DNA of 64,000 nt from an uncultured Leptolyngbyaceae cyanobacterium (lineage in GTDB: Bacteria; Cyanobacteriota; Cyanobacteriia; Leptolyngbyales; Leptolyngbyaceae): contig CALIDI010000031.1 in assembly GCA_938023035.1 (NCBI GenBank), positions 1 through 64,000 on the forward strand, in the 5' to 3' direction. Position numbers and translations under genes: made by a program. Under the pieces are notes generated by a model that saw only the letters and a program-made list of their open reading frames with translations, made no database searches and was not told where the DNA came from. Positions 27,745 through 35,512 of this stretch are shown here, one piece after another (position 1 is the first letter of the stretch; each line of letters begins with the position of its first letter).

Positions 27745-28962
27745 CTAAACTTCGGGACTGGAAACAAGGTTCGCATTGCTGCTGTAGGCAATGCCTGCCT
27801 GCTGAAAGCGGCGTAGAACCTCTGCCAGGCGATCACACTCAGCAATTAGGCTAATCCGCACATAACCTTCGCCGCCGCTACCAAAAGCATTACCGGGAGT
27901 CACGACTACCCCTGTTTGCTGCAAGACTGATAGGGCAAAATCGGTGGAGTTTGTCGCGGGGGGGCAGGGCACCCAAAGGTACATCGTGGCTTTTGTTTTG
28001 GGAACATTCCACCCTAGTTCTGCCAGACCTGCAATCAAAAAATCTCGGCGCGTGCGATACCGGGCTTGAACCTCGTGGAGATAGACATCGGGCAAACGTA
28101 AAGCCGTCTCTGCGGCTGTTTGTAAAGCGGCAAAGATGCCATAGTCCAGATTGGTCTTAAGGGTACGCAACCCTTGGATAATGTGGCGATTGCCCACAAC
28201 AAAACCAACCCGCCAGCCGGCCATGTTGTAGGTTTTAGACATGGTGTGAAACTCAACCCCAAGCTCTTTCGCACCGGGAATTTCTAACAAGCTGGTGGGC
28301 TGATAGCCATCAAAGGCTAGCTCTGCGTAGGCCTGATCATGCACTAGCAAAATCTCATACTTGCGGGCAAAAGCCACGATTTCCTCAAAAAACTCTCTGG
28401 GAGCCGTTGCTGCCGTGGGGTTACTGGGATAGTTGAAGTAGAGAATTTTAGCCCGCTCGGCGATCGCATCGGGAATGGCAGCTAAGTCAATTAACCAATC
28501 ATTGTCGGGGCGCAGCACCAGACTGTAAATCTCCGCCCCCGCAATCAAGGGGCCACGGAAATGGGCGGGATAGGCGGGGCTGGGTACCAGCACCAAATCC
28601 CCTGGGTTGATATAGGCGAGGGCCAGATGGGTCAGCCCTTCCTTTGAACCAAGCAGCGGCAGGGCTTCGCTTTCGGGGTCAAGCTGCACCCCATACCGGC
28701 GATGATACCATTCTGTAATCGCCCGCCGAAAATTAGCCGTACCTTCAAAGGGGGGATAACCATGATTCTTGGGATTTTGCAGTGCCGCGATCGCCGCTGC
28801 GACAACCGGTTCAGGAGTGGCTCCGTCGGGATTTCCCATCCCCAAATCAATTAAATCTAACCCCTGCTCGCGCGCCCGTGCCTTTAGCTCATCCAACCGA
28901 GCAAACACGTAGGGGGGTAAAGAACTCAGGCGAGCAGCAGGACTGAGCCAGTCAAGTTTCAT
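27745..28962 (-). CDS. Class I/II aminotransferase, LL-diaminopimelate aminotransferase-like
   Basis: A 405-residue PLP enzyme of fold type I. Seen: LDLGMGNPDGATPEPVV, GYPPFEGTANFRRAI, the PLP-contacting FNYPSNPTAATAP and VHDQAYAELAFDGYQP, and the Schiff-base Lys in SKTYNMAGWRVGF. It resembles the LL-DAP/alanine/aspartate aminotransferase group; the exact substrate cannot be read from sequence. Its start overlaps the stop of the upstream iron-ADH gene by 4 bases, so the two are translationally coupled and perhaps act on the same metabolite. Confidence 0.85.
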   Translation of the reverse strand: MKLDWLSPAARLSSLPPYVFARLDELKARAREQGLDLIDLGMGNPDGATPEPVVAAAIAALQNPKNHGYPPFEGTANFRRAITEWYHRRYGVQLDPESEALPLLGSKEGLTHLALAYINPGDLVLVPSPAYPAHFRGPLIAGAEIYSLVLRPDNDWLIDLAAIPDAIAERAKILYFNYPSNPTAATAPREFFEEIVAFARKYEILLVHDQAYAELAFDGYQPTSLLEIPGAKELGVEFHTMSKTYNMAGWRVGFVVGNRHIIQGLRTLKTNLDYGIFAALQTAAETALRLPDVYLHEVQARYRTRRDFLIAGLAELGWNVPKTKATMYLWVPCPPATNSTDFALSVLQQTGVVVTPGNAFGSGGEGYVRISLIAECDRLAEVLRRFQQAGIAYSSNANLVSSPEV

Positions 28963-30155
28963 CCCGACACCTCCTCAGTCATCACAGGGACAAAGGGCGT
29001 GGTTGTTTCCAAGAGTTGTCCACTCCCATCCAGTTTTCTGTCGTCAGAGCGGTTGGGTGACTGGGTAGAGACCATGGCCGCAATGAGATGCAGCGGATCT
29101 ACCTTAAAGGGCAGGTGATGAATGTCTGAGGTTGGCTGACACGCGATCACGGCGGCTTGCTGGAGTTCTGCCAAGGTCACCTGGGCTAACCCTAACGCCT
29201 CTAGGTTTTGGGGGAGACCAATTGTTTCATAAAACTTGAGGAGTTGCTGCCGGGCTGTTGCCGCCAGTTGGCTCCCCTGGAGCATTTCTTCTAAACGCAA
29301 CTGGACGAGAATCCCATAGGCCACTTTTTCGCCATGGAGCGCCCCATGGCAAGCTGGAAGATGGGTCAGGCCATTGTGCACGGCATGGGCTGCCACAGTA
29401 CGACATTGGGCACCCCCTAGACCCCCAATCACCCCCGCCAGCAGCACGGTAGCATCGACCACCTCTTGCCAGACAGGGCCTCCTGGTTCTGCTAGGGCGA
29501 TCGCAGCCTTTTGCAGCAAAATATCTCGCAGCACTCTTGCCTGTTGGACAGCGGCAATGATCAATGTTTGTTCCGAATGTCCACTACTAACGGACGCCTC
29601 ATACCATTTCGCGATCGCATCCCCGATACCTGCGACCAGCGTTCGGGTTGGGGCTGACTGAATCAAGCCATAATCTAAGACCAACAAATCTGGACAGTGC
29701 GGCAGCGGCACATCATAGAGAAAAGCCCCCCGATCAGAGTAGACATTGGATAATGCCGTCCAAGCGGCACAGGTTGCCGCCGAAGAGGGAATCGTCACGA
29801 TGGGAAGCTGGCACTGATGGGCTAATAACTTAGCTGCATCCAGAGCTTTGCCGCCTCCTAGCCCAACGATCACATCGGCTCGATGCTGCATCACAGACTG
29901 CCGCATTTTTGCCAGTGTTGCTTCACTACAATCTGGACTGTAGGTAACCGTTACCCCTTCACAAGATTCGGCCTGCAACGCAGGTAGTACGTTGGCCTTG
30001 GCCAGTACCATCGTTTGGCGACCACTGACCACCAAGGGGCGATGGCCTAAAGTCGCGATTGCAGGCCCAACCTGGGCCAAAATCCCCCAACCGCGCATCA
30101 CTTGAGCCGGGGCAACTGTGAGGAAGGGTAAAGCCGTGACAGTCATAGACAACAC
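28959..30155 (-). CDS. Iron-containing alcohol dehydrogenase family protein (glycerol dehydrogenase-like)
   Basis: A 398-residue group III dehydrogenase. The NAD(P)-binding GLGGGKALDAAK loop is at about 98-109. Candidate metal ligands are Asp in AGIGDAIAKWYEA (about 178) and the two His in AAHAVHNGL and HGALHGEKVAYG. It resembles GldA-type enzymes more than butanol dehydrogenases. The actual start may be ATG at residue 4 (MTVTALPFLT). It is the first gene of the pair with the aminotransferase. Substrate unknown. Confidence 0.83.
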   Translation of the reverse strand: MLSMTVTALPFLTVAPAQVMRGWGILAQVGPAIATLGHRPLVVSGRQTMVLAKANVLPALQAESCEGVTVTYSPDCSEATLAKMRQSVMQHRADVIVGLGGGKALDAAKLLAHQCQLPIVTIPSSAATCAAWTALSNVYSDRGAFLYDVPLPHCPDLLVLDYGLIQSAPTRTLVAGIGDAIAKWYEASVSSGHSEQTLIIAAVQQARVLRDILLQKAAIALAEPGGPVWQEVVDATVLLAGVIGGLGGAQCRTVAAHAVHNGLTHLPACHGALHGEKVAYGILVQLRLEEMLQGSQLAATARQQLLKFYETIGLPQNLEALGLAQVTLAELQQAAVIACQPTSDIHHLPFKVDPLHLIAAMVSTQSPNRSDDRKLDGSGQLLETTTPFVPVMTEEVSG

Positions 30156-30230
30156 TCACAAAAAGAAACGCAAAACTTTCTCAGTAGCCCGCTCCTTCTG
30201 ACTTCTGAGAGGGCTTTGATATCTACACCC

Positions 30231-30746
30231 TCAAGTTGCCGAGGCGGCCTGCACTTCGGCAAGACGAGCAGCATCAATGGTCACCTCAACAGTTTGGGTT
30301 GGCCCAGTCAAGGATCGCTGCGCTTGTCCCAAGTAGACAGGCTGAGAAACTCCCGGTGCTGGATGTAGAACAACCCGCGCCCGTACCGTTAAAGTACCAT
30401 CAGCCGATAAACGCCCCGGCGAAGCCAAATCCACAGCCGCCTGTTGCAAGGTGGCTTGTAGTTGCTCTGCTGTAATTTTGGGGGGAACCGTGACCACAAC
30501 CTGATTCGCCCCCGTATCGTAAACCCGTGTAAACCGCAAAGCGTTGGGAATGGAGGGGCGATCATGGAGACCTAGGCTGAGAGCAAAAAAACCAGCCGTT
30601 AAGACCCCCATAAAACTGGTGACCCCTACCAATCGAAATCGCACCCCCCATTGAAAAATCCAGGCGGCAATGGTTATAGCCAACATTGCCAGCGTGGCAT
30701 AGCCAAACCATTGGGCATCGGTAACCAATTGATGGATAGATAACAT
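30231..30746 (-). CDS. ycf51: Ycf51-family membrane protein
   Basis: A 171-residue protein with two predicted membrane helices near the N-terminus (YATLAMLAITIAAWIFQWGV and FMGVLTAGFFALSLGL) and a soluble C-terminal domain of about 100 residues (VVVTVPPKITAEQLQATLQQAAVDL). The layout matches Ycf51 (DUF2518), conserved in cyanobacteria and red algal plastids, function unknown. The C-terminal domain probably faces the lumen or periplasm. Confidence 0.75.
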   Translation of the reverse strand: MLSIHQLVTDAQWFGYATLAMLAITIAAWIFQWGVRFRLVGVTSFMGVLTAGFFALSLGLHDRPSIPNALRFTRVYDTGANQVVVTVPPKITAEQLQATLQQAAVDLASPGRLSADGTLTVRARVVLHPAPGVSQPVYLGQAQRSLTGPTQTVEVTIDAARLAEVQAASAT

Positions 30747-31058
30747 GGATTCACCTGGAGTAGAGATGACAAGTCAGCTCCTGGGCAAGTCGTTGGTAGA
30801 ACCTTAATCAGGAGAATACGAATTATAGCTTTGGCCAGACACCTTCGGATCGCTGCAATCGCTCAAAACCCACGAGGAGTCAATTATTTGGCTAGACCTC
30901 AACCGTAGCGATACGGCTTTGTTGTCGCCCAAAGATTGGTGAATGCGTTGTCAATTATTTGGCTAGATCTCAACTGTAACGATACTTCCAAGTGTCTTCC
31001 GCGTCCGATGTGGGTTGGTGAGTACGCCTACGTTGCTCTCCGCGCTATTCTTCAAATC
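30747..31058. other. Intergenic region with a paired 36-bp direct repeat
   Basis: About 310 bases. Two copies of a 36-bp sequence starting GTCAATTATTTGGCTAGA lie at 30879-30914 and 30950-30985, differing at three positions and separated by 35 bases. No gene seen. Confidence 0.55.
30879..30985. repeat. Imperfect 36-bp direct repeat pair, 71-bp period
   Basis: 33 of 36 positions agree between the two copies. The sequence after the second copy still resembles the spacer (GGTGA..CG near the end), so this looks like an old tandem duplication and not a CRISPR array. There is no third copy and no cas gene. Confidence 0.6.
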
Positions 31059-31481
31059 TTATTCTTCAAACAACCAGGTCTTCACGCGCTCCAAACTTTT
31101 CCAACCCGGCTTACGAGCGAGGCCATCAGCAATATTTTGCTCGACCTCTTCTCTTAATTCTGCCGAAATCATGACAATCTGCTGAACAAGCTCAATATGA
31201 GGACGAACCCCTTTTTTCCCGGCGTCTAACATCGCTACCGCTAAGTTAACCCGGGACTGGGGATCTTGAGGATTCAGTTTGACTGCCTTGGTGGCTGCAT
31301 CTACAGCTTGGTTAGGCTTATCAGTGAGCAGGTATAGCCAGGCCAAACAAGTCCAGGCCGCGCTAGCCTTCCTGGAACGATCGCAAATTTCCTTAAACAC
31401 AGGAATAAGCTGCCCCGGAGCTTCACCCGCCTTATAGCGTTCAATCGCCTGATCAAATAAGTCTTCTACAGTTTGCGTCAT
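31059..31481 (-). CDS. Small tetratricopeptide repeat protein
   Basis: A 140-residue soluble protein. One good TPR pair lies between about 35 and 95 (AWTCLAWLYLLTDKPNQAVDAATKAVKL, then VNLAVAMLDAGKKG). The C-terminal third (ISAELREEVEQNIADGLARKPGWKSLERVKTWLFE) is a conserved helical tail common in short cyanobacterial TPR proteins. It probably mediates a protein contact; partner unknown. It stands alone. Confidence 0.72.
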   Translation of the reverse strand: MTQTVEDLFDQAIERYKAGEAPGQLIPVFKEICDRSRKASAAWTCLAWLYLLTDKPNQAVDAATKAVKLNPQDPQSRVNLAVAMLDAGKKGVRPHIELVQQIVMISAELREEVEQNIADGLARKPGWKSLERVKTWLFEE

Positions 31482-31751
31482 GAGCCTATATTAAGGGTGT
31501 CGTTGTGGTGCCCAATCCAGACCCTGCGTCAGCTTTCCGAATCGAAAAAAACAGCAATAGCCAGACACTCTCACGCTGGCACCCTAGCACGTTCACGCTG
31601 TCTGAGCTTCTCTCATAAACAGATGATTGGCGCTTCAGTGATCAGCGCAGGCTGACCAAAAGATCCAGTCAACTCGAACTGACACAAGCATCTGAATCAG
31701 ATTGAACATTCAGTTCTCTAGACTAGCAACGATCTGCCCCAAGCTCCAACT

Positions 31752-32108
31752 TTAAGCCGAGAATGACTTGCCACAGCCACAGGTTTGACTAGCGTTAGGG
31801 TTTGTAAACTGAAAGCCGCCCCCAATCAAAGCATCGCTATAATCCAGCACCATGCCATAGAGGTAGAGCAAGCTTTTAGGGTCGCAAACCACCTTAAACC
31901 CCTCATAGTCGTAAACTTCATCATCGGGCTGAATATTGTCAGCCTCTTCAAAATTCATCGTGTAGGACATGCCAGAGCACCCCCCGCCCCGTACACCGAC
32001 TCGCAGACAGAGGTCTCTACCTTGCTGCTCACGTAACCGCAAAACATGACGAAGCGCTGCATCGGTCATCAGAATGCCGCGTTTTGGGGTCTCAGTGGCT
32101 TGTGTCAT
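31752..32108 (-). CDS. A-type iron-sulfur cluster carrier (IscA/SufA/ErpA family)
   Basis: A 118-residue HesB-fold protein that carries Fe-S clusters from the SUF machinery to apoproteins. The three cluster-binding cysteines are seen: one in [10 protein letters not shown] (about 44) and two in the C-terminal TCGCGKSF (about 110 and 112). Length is standard. No suf genes are adjacent, as often in cyanobacteria. Confidence 0.93.
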   Translation of the reverse strand: MTQATETPKRGILMTDAALRHVLRLREQQGRDLCLRVGVRGGGCSGMSYTMNFEEADNIQPDDEVYDYEGFKVVCDPKSLLYLYGMVLDYSDALIGGGFQFTNPNASQTCGCGKSFSA

Positions 32109-32479
32109 AGCTACTAAAGTTACTCCTTAGTCTAGGAATCTATCACTGACCAGGTTTGGCTCAACTTCTTGAGCGTGTTAGTCACTCCCTATCTTACCAA
32201 GAATCCCCAGGTCTGTAAGGTTGGCTCCAATCTACGAGGTAAGAGGCATTGATTGCTTGTGGCAGGCTAAAACAGGGGCAGAAGGGTCGGTGGAAAAAGC
32301 TGCAAAATAACGTCGGCAGCGCTAGCCTGCGCCCCTAGCAAAGGTGAATGATCCTTGCTGTTTTCAGCAGTTCCTTATCGAAAAGGAACTGCCCGGTTAA
32401 GATGAATATCTATCGCCCTTCAAGCGTGCTTCCCGGAGTACAGGCTTGCCCTGTTTTCCTTTCCAGAAGGTTAATTGCT
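32109..32479. other. Divergent intergenic region
   Basis: About 370 bases holding the promoters of the Fe-S carrier (minus) and the large unknown protein (plus). An in-frame TTG-type start near 32348 exists for the latter but encodes no conserved sequence. No RNA gene recognised. Confidence 0.4.
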
Positions 32480-34114
32480 ATGACTAAGTTGAATCAGACA
32501 ACGCGTCGTCGTTTGCTCGGTTTGCCGCAAATTCCCAGCGTGTGGGAAGGGGATCGCCGGGCACTTGTGCGCGGGGCCGGGCAGCTTGGCGCACCGGAGT
32601 GGGGCAGTGAGGCGAACGGGCCAGAGGGGGATTGCATTTTGTGGGTGGATGGCTCCCAGGGCATTGTCCGAGCGATGGATGTGGTGCCTCCAGAGGTGGG
32701 GACAGAAGCAGTGGTGCGTACTCTGTTGCGGGGGATGGAGCAACCCCACAGTCCAGGAATGCCGGCTCGTCCGCAAAAGATTGTAGTGCGCGATCGCGAG
32801 CTTTTATTTTTTCTGCGTGGAGTCTTACAAGGGCTAGACATTAATCTCGATTATGTGCCCGATTTGCCCCTCATCGACGAAATCTTTCGCGGATTTCAAG
32901 AGGCCCTGGGGAGCCGTCCACCCCAACTCCCTGAAGCCTATCTGCAAAGCTTACCCACCAAAGCGATGGACTTGTGGGCAGTGGCGCCCTGGCAGCGGTT
33001 GGAAGATCACCAAATTATTTCGATTGAACTGAATCAATGGGATATTGCCACCCTCTACGTTTCTATTATGGGCAAATTGGGCATGGAATATGGGGTGCTG
33101 TTTTATCGCTCCCTAGAGTCGTTGCAGCGCTTTCGCCAACAGGCTATGGCGGCCAACGAATCTACAGAAGCCATGGAAGAGGCCTTTTTGGGTCAAGACT
33201 GTCTATTTGTAACTTTTGATGCGGTTGCCAATATAGATGAACCCCTGAACCTCGCCCTGTTGCCCGATAGCGAAATTGAGCCAACCTTTGGTAGCTTACA
33301 TCCCCTGGAGGGAATGCGAGCAAACCTGTGCGAAGAGGAAGCAGCTGCTTTGCAAGTTGCCCTAGAAGCCCTTTGCCGCTTCTTTAAGCAACATGGGCGT
33401 AAATTTGACCATGGCGAATTCCCGGCTCTGAGTGCCCGCTTTCGGATCGCGTCTCCTGACCTGGGGGGGGCGAGTAAGACCGTGAGTGTGACAGTGGCCA
33501 CCCGGCCAGATTTGGCGGCAGAAATGCTAGAGATGGGCGAACCCGATGGTGCAGATCCGAGTCAAATGCCCTATATTCGCGATGACCTTGTTCCAGAAAA
33601 CTCTTTTTTAAGTTTGGGGGTCGTTCCCTGGGAAACCTTAGATTTGGTGCGATCAGGGGCTGAACATCATCAGGTTGCAGAAAAAATGACTCAGGCTGGA
33701 GACGGGCTACCCGTCATTATGATTCAGACATCGCGTCCCAAAGCAAAAATCTTGATCCAAAACCTGAAGGAGGCCGGGGGGCTACAGGGGATTTGCTTTA
33801 ACCCTGGGGAAGACCCCTACGGTGGCGATCACTATGACCTGGGGCTACTTCAGGCTGGTAGCGGTGATCTTTACCTGTTTGGCGAGTTTAGTGAGGAAGA
33901 CCCAACCCATGCAGCAGCTCGTAAAAAGTGGGAGCAACGCTGTAAGAAAACGAAGGGTTATTGTGGGCTGATTATCGCTAAGGGATTAACGGGTGCAAGT
34001 CGGGGTAAGCCAAAGCTGGGTGACATGATTGGTTTGTTTGAAGCGCGGGCACTATCCCCAAAGGATTTGGGCCTAGGCACCTTGCAATTGACCCTGGCGG
34101 TTGACTGGATGTAG
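32480..34114 (+). CDS. Conserved cyanobacterial protein of unknown function
   Basis: A 544-residue soluble protein. I do not recognise a catalytic motif. The N-terminal half holds an alpha/beta domain (LWVDGSQGIVRAMDVVPP; PQKIVVRDRELLFFLRGVL; LPLIDEIFRGFQE), with a possible helical middle and a C-terminal domain (LPVIMIQTSRPKAKILIQNLKEAGGLQGICF; KGYCGLIIAKG). The regular strand-helix spacing suggests two or three compact domains. ATG at 32480 is preferred; the frame is open to 32348 over low-similarity sequence. It stands alone before the PTPS gene. Confidence 0.7.
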   Translation: MTKLNQTTRRRLLGLPQIPSVWEGDRRALVRGAGQLGAPEWGSEANGPEGDCILWVDGSQGIVRAMDVVPPEVGTEAVVRTLLRGMEQPHSPGMPARPQKIVVRDRELLFFLRGVLQGLDINLDYVPDLPLIDEIFRGFQEALGSRPPQLPEAYLQSLPTKAMDLWAVAPWQRLEDHQIISIELNQWDIATLYVSIMGKLGMEYGVLFYRSLESLQRFRQQAMAANESTEAMEEAFLGQDCLFVTFDAVANIDEPLNLALLPDSEIEPTFGSLHPLEGMRANLCEEEAAALQVALEALCRFFKQHGRKFDHGEFPALSARFRIASPDLGGASKTVSVTVATRPDLAAEMLEMGEPDGADPSQMPYIRDDLVPENSFLSLGVVPWETLDLVRSGAEHHQVAEKMTQAGDGLPVIMIQTSRPKAKILIQNLKEAGGLQGICFNPGEDPYGGDHYDLGLLQAGSGDLYLFGEFSEEDPTHAAARKKWEQRCKKTKGYCGLIIAKGLTGASRGKPKLGDMIGLFEARALSPKDLGLGTLQLTLAVDWM

Positions 34115-34304
34115 GCAGGTCGGTGTCGTGTACTCAACCCAGCGTTTACCGACGGCTCCCAGCAAGCTGCTGAGCTTGTCGATGGTGATTCAAGAAAAAA
34201 GCCATTCTTCTACCGGGTGAGTTCAGACACAGCAGGCCCGCGATCGCGCTATTCTGATGGGAGCGCCAAGTTACAGAACTTAACGGGTTCTCCCTCTTTT
34301 TTCT

Positions 34305-35177
34305 ATGCAATGCATCATTAATCGCCGTGCTCAATTTTCTGCTAGCCACCGTTATTGGTTACCGGAGTTAAACGAAGCAGAGAATCAATGCCGGTTTGGA
34401 GTCTGCGCGAATGCGCCCGGTCATGGGCATAATTATGTGCTCTATGTTTCAATGCTAGGAGACCTCGACGAATACGGCATGGTTTTGAACCTGTCGAACG
34501 TTAAGCATGTGATCAAACGTGAGGTTACTAGTCAATTAGACTTTTCCTATCTCAATCAGGTTTGGCCAGAGTTTCAGCAAACCCTACCGACCACAGAAAA
34601 TGTCGCACGGGTAATCTGGCAACGCCTAGTTCCTCACCTGCCGCTAATTCGCATTCAATTGTTTGAGAGTCCTGAACTTTGGGCCGATTATTACGGAGAT
34701 GATATGGAAGCTTATCTCACAATTAGCACTCATTTTAGTGCTGCCCACCGCCTCGCTCGGCCTGATCTGAGCTACGAAGAAAATTGCGAGATTTACGGCA
34801 AGTGTGCCCGCCCCCACGGACATGGGCATAACTATCACCTAGAGGTAACGATTAAGGGCAACATTGACCCCCGCACTGGGATGATTGTCGACCTTGTAGA
34901 CTTTCAAAAAATTGTTGATGACTATGTGGTTGAACCCTTTGACCACACGTTCTTAAACAAGGATATTTCTTACTTTGCGGAAGTGGTACCGACAGCAGAG
35001 AATATTGCTGTTCACATCCGCGACCTTTTGCTACAGCCTATTCGAGCCATTGGGGCGGAACTGCACAAAGTTAAGCTCATTGAAAGCCCTAACAATTCCT
35101 GTGAGGTCTATGCAACTAGCGCAATTGAGCCATTGCCAACTGTCGCAGAGCGGCAACCTGTTTTGGCAAGCTGTTGA
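34305..35177 (+). CDS. Tandem-domain 6-pyruvoyl-tetrahydropterin synthase / QueD-family protein
   Basis: A 290-residue protein with two successive T-fold PTPS domains (about 1-130 and 140-275). Domain 1 shows FSASHRYW, the Cys in FGVCANAP and GHGHNY. Domain 2 shows FSAAHRLARP, YGKCARPHGHGHNYHLEV and ENIAVHI. Each domain thus has three candidate zinc His and one Cys. The family makes 6-pyruvoyl- or 6-carboxy-tetrahydropterin from dihydroneopterin triphosphate, for pteridine or queuosine synthesis. The two-domain arrangement would let one chain form half of the oligomer. Which reaction it performs cannot be decided here. petL follows 82 bases downstream. Confidence 0.88.
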   Translation: MQCIINRRAQFSASHRYWLPELNEAENQCRFGVCANAPGHGHNYVLYVSMLGDLDEYGMVLNLSNVKHVIKREVTSQLDFSYLNQVWPEFQQTLPTTENVARVIWQRLVPHLPLIRIQLFESPELWADYYGDDMEAYLTISTHFSAAHRLARPDLSYEENCEIYGKCARPHGHGHNYHLEVTIKGNIDPRTGMIVDLVDFQKIVDDYVVEPFDHTFLNKDISYFAEVVPTAENIAVHIRDLLLQPIRAIGAELHKVKLIESPNNSCEVYATSAIEPLPTVAERQPVLASC

Positions 35178-35259
35178 TTGCGTCAAGCTCCCTCCTTCAG
35201 TACTCTAGATAGGGAGATTGTTACGGTTCCTTTCCCTCAACCCTTTTTGGAGAAAAGCA

Positions 35260-35355
35260 ATGGCAGGAGTGGTTTCTTTTGTGTTGATTCTTGGTGCAGC
35301 CGCAGCTCTGGCAATTGGGCTTTATTATGGCTTTCGGACAATTAAGTTGATCTAG
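35260..35355 (+). CDS. petL: Cytochrome b6f complex subunit PetL
   Basis: A 31-residue single-helix protein. The membrane segment is FVLILGAAAALAIGLYYG and the C-terminus FRTIKLI matches the PetL ending (xxIKLI) of the b6f complex, where it stabilises the dimer in the thylakoid membrane. GGAGA lies 8 bases upstream of the ATG, a good ribosome binding site. A hairpin follows at 35440-35465. Confidence 0.78.
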   Translation: MAGVVSFVLILGAAAALAIGLYYGFRTIKLI

Positions 35356-35439
35356 CTACGCAGTTGACCTGGCTTAAGTTAACTGGGTAAGGTTGCTGCT
35401 GAGCTAGCAGAGTTTCCTTTGGGTACTCAGTTGAGTATT

Positions 35440-35465
35440 GCGGGCTGACTGTAGCCACAGCCCGC
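35440..35465. terminator. Hairpin between convergent petL and aldehyde dehydrogenase genes
   Basis: GCGGGCTG (35440-35447) pairs perfectly with CAGCCCGC (35458-35465) over a 10-base loop. It lies between two convergent genes and could end both transcripts, although no strong T-run follows on either strand. Confidence 0.5.
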
Positions 35466-35512
35466 GATCTTCTAAGTGATATGAAGTGATGTAACGCCCC
35501 TATCCAGATTCT

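Noticed and set aside
30879-30985. Minimal CRISPR array
   Set aside because: Only two imperfect repeats, no cas genes, no palindromic repeat core, and the spacer resembles flanking sequence.
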